A stretch of DNA of 61,758 nt from an uncultured Bacteroidales bacterium (lineage in GTDB: Bacteria; Bacteroidota; Bacteroidia; Bacteroidales; UBA932). Under the pieces are notes generated by a model. That model ran no database searches. It was given only the letters and a program-made list of their open reading frames with translations, and was not told where the DNA came from. How positions within the stretch are numbered: position 1 is the stretch's first letter; every line of letters begins with the position of its first letter. The stretch is from the NCBI GenBank assembly GCA_944323345.1, contig CALUSC010000009.1, positions 1 to 61,758 of the forward strand. The letters run 5' to 3'. The position numbers and the translations under genes are program-made. Shown here piece after piece: positions 61,676 through 61,758 of this stretch.

Positions 61676-61758
61676 ATGAAAGTAGTAAACGCCCTTGGAA
61701 GACGTAAATCGGCAGTCGCTCGTGTTTATGTCGTTGCTGGAAAAGGCAACATCACCGT
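61676..61758 (+). CDS. rpsI: 30S ribosomal protein S9 (5' part, cut by window edge)
   Basis: First 27 codons only, starting MKVVNALGRRKSAVARVYV, the classic S9 N-terminus. An AAAGG precedes the ATG. The rest lies beyond the right edge. Confidence 0.95.
   Translation, partial: MKVVNALGRRKSAVARVYVVAGKGNIT

Overview
The window reads as one contiguous piece of a Bacteroidetes chromosome, most likely a gut-type Bacteroidales. The evidence is a SusC/SusD pair with a SusE-like lipoprotein, the DUF4271, DUF2723 and RicT (PSP1) genes typical of the phylum, menaquinone genes, weak Shine-Dalgarno sequences, and many promoters of the Bacteroidetes type (-33 TTTG, 19 bases, -7 TAnnTTTG). The exact genus cannot be read from the sequence. 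There is no sign of phage, transposon, integron or CRISPR array. Both ends cut through genes: nagB on the left and rpsI on the right. No gap between genes exceeds 300 bases.

Layout. 1-2.4 kb: nagB and a large NagB-like/LmbE-like fusion. 2.5-8.1 kb: membrane pyrophosphatase, then methionine/aspartate-family genes (metX, an O-acetylhomoserine sulfhydrylase, asd). 8.1-15 kb: DUF456 protein, aminopeptidase P and a Pit phosphate transporter on the minus strand, back to back with a PhoB/PhoR-like two-component system. The spacer between Pit and the regulator carries 11-base-spaced half-sites resembling Pho boxes in both directions. 15-26 kb: lolD, a tRNA-modification methylase, lepA, menA, a minus-strand operon (SUI1, DUF4271, hemD, rnpA, yidD, ubiE/menG), a DUF2723 membrane protein and tRNA-Ala(GGC). 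26-28.3 kb: an rRNA methylase divergent from pgk.

28.3-51 kb is the accessory part: a polysaccharide-utilisation-type locus. A GntR/UTRA repressor sits between a SusE-like lipoprotein gene (minus strand) and a 12-gene plus-strand operon: susC, susD, two (alpha/alpha)6-barrel type glycosidases, cupin-type phosphoglucose isomerase, ROK kinase, a phosphomannose isomerase fused to a kinase-like domain, a second cupin isomerase-like protein, an MFS sugar porter, a third glycosidase with lectin-like ends, a degenerate M24 peptidase-like protein and an exported MlrC (M81) lipoprotein. The same 20-base motif lies just downstream of both the susE and susC promoters. A small hexose-containing glycoside would be bound and imported by SusCDE, trimmed in the periplasm, moved inward by the MFS porter, phosphorylated and isomerised to fructose-6-phosphate. 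The M24-like and MlrC proteins suggest a non-sugar, perhaps amide-bearing, part. This set is the best candidate for an undescribed system here.

51-61.8 kb returns to housekeeping: lgt, a YbaK-type tRNA editing protein, a Cof-type HAD phosphatase, thioredoxin, an outer-membrane barrel, polyprenyl synthetase, holB, ricT, trmB, miaA (minus), smpB with a structured leader, pfkA, rplM and the start of rpsI.
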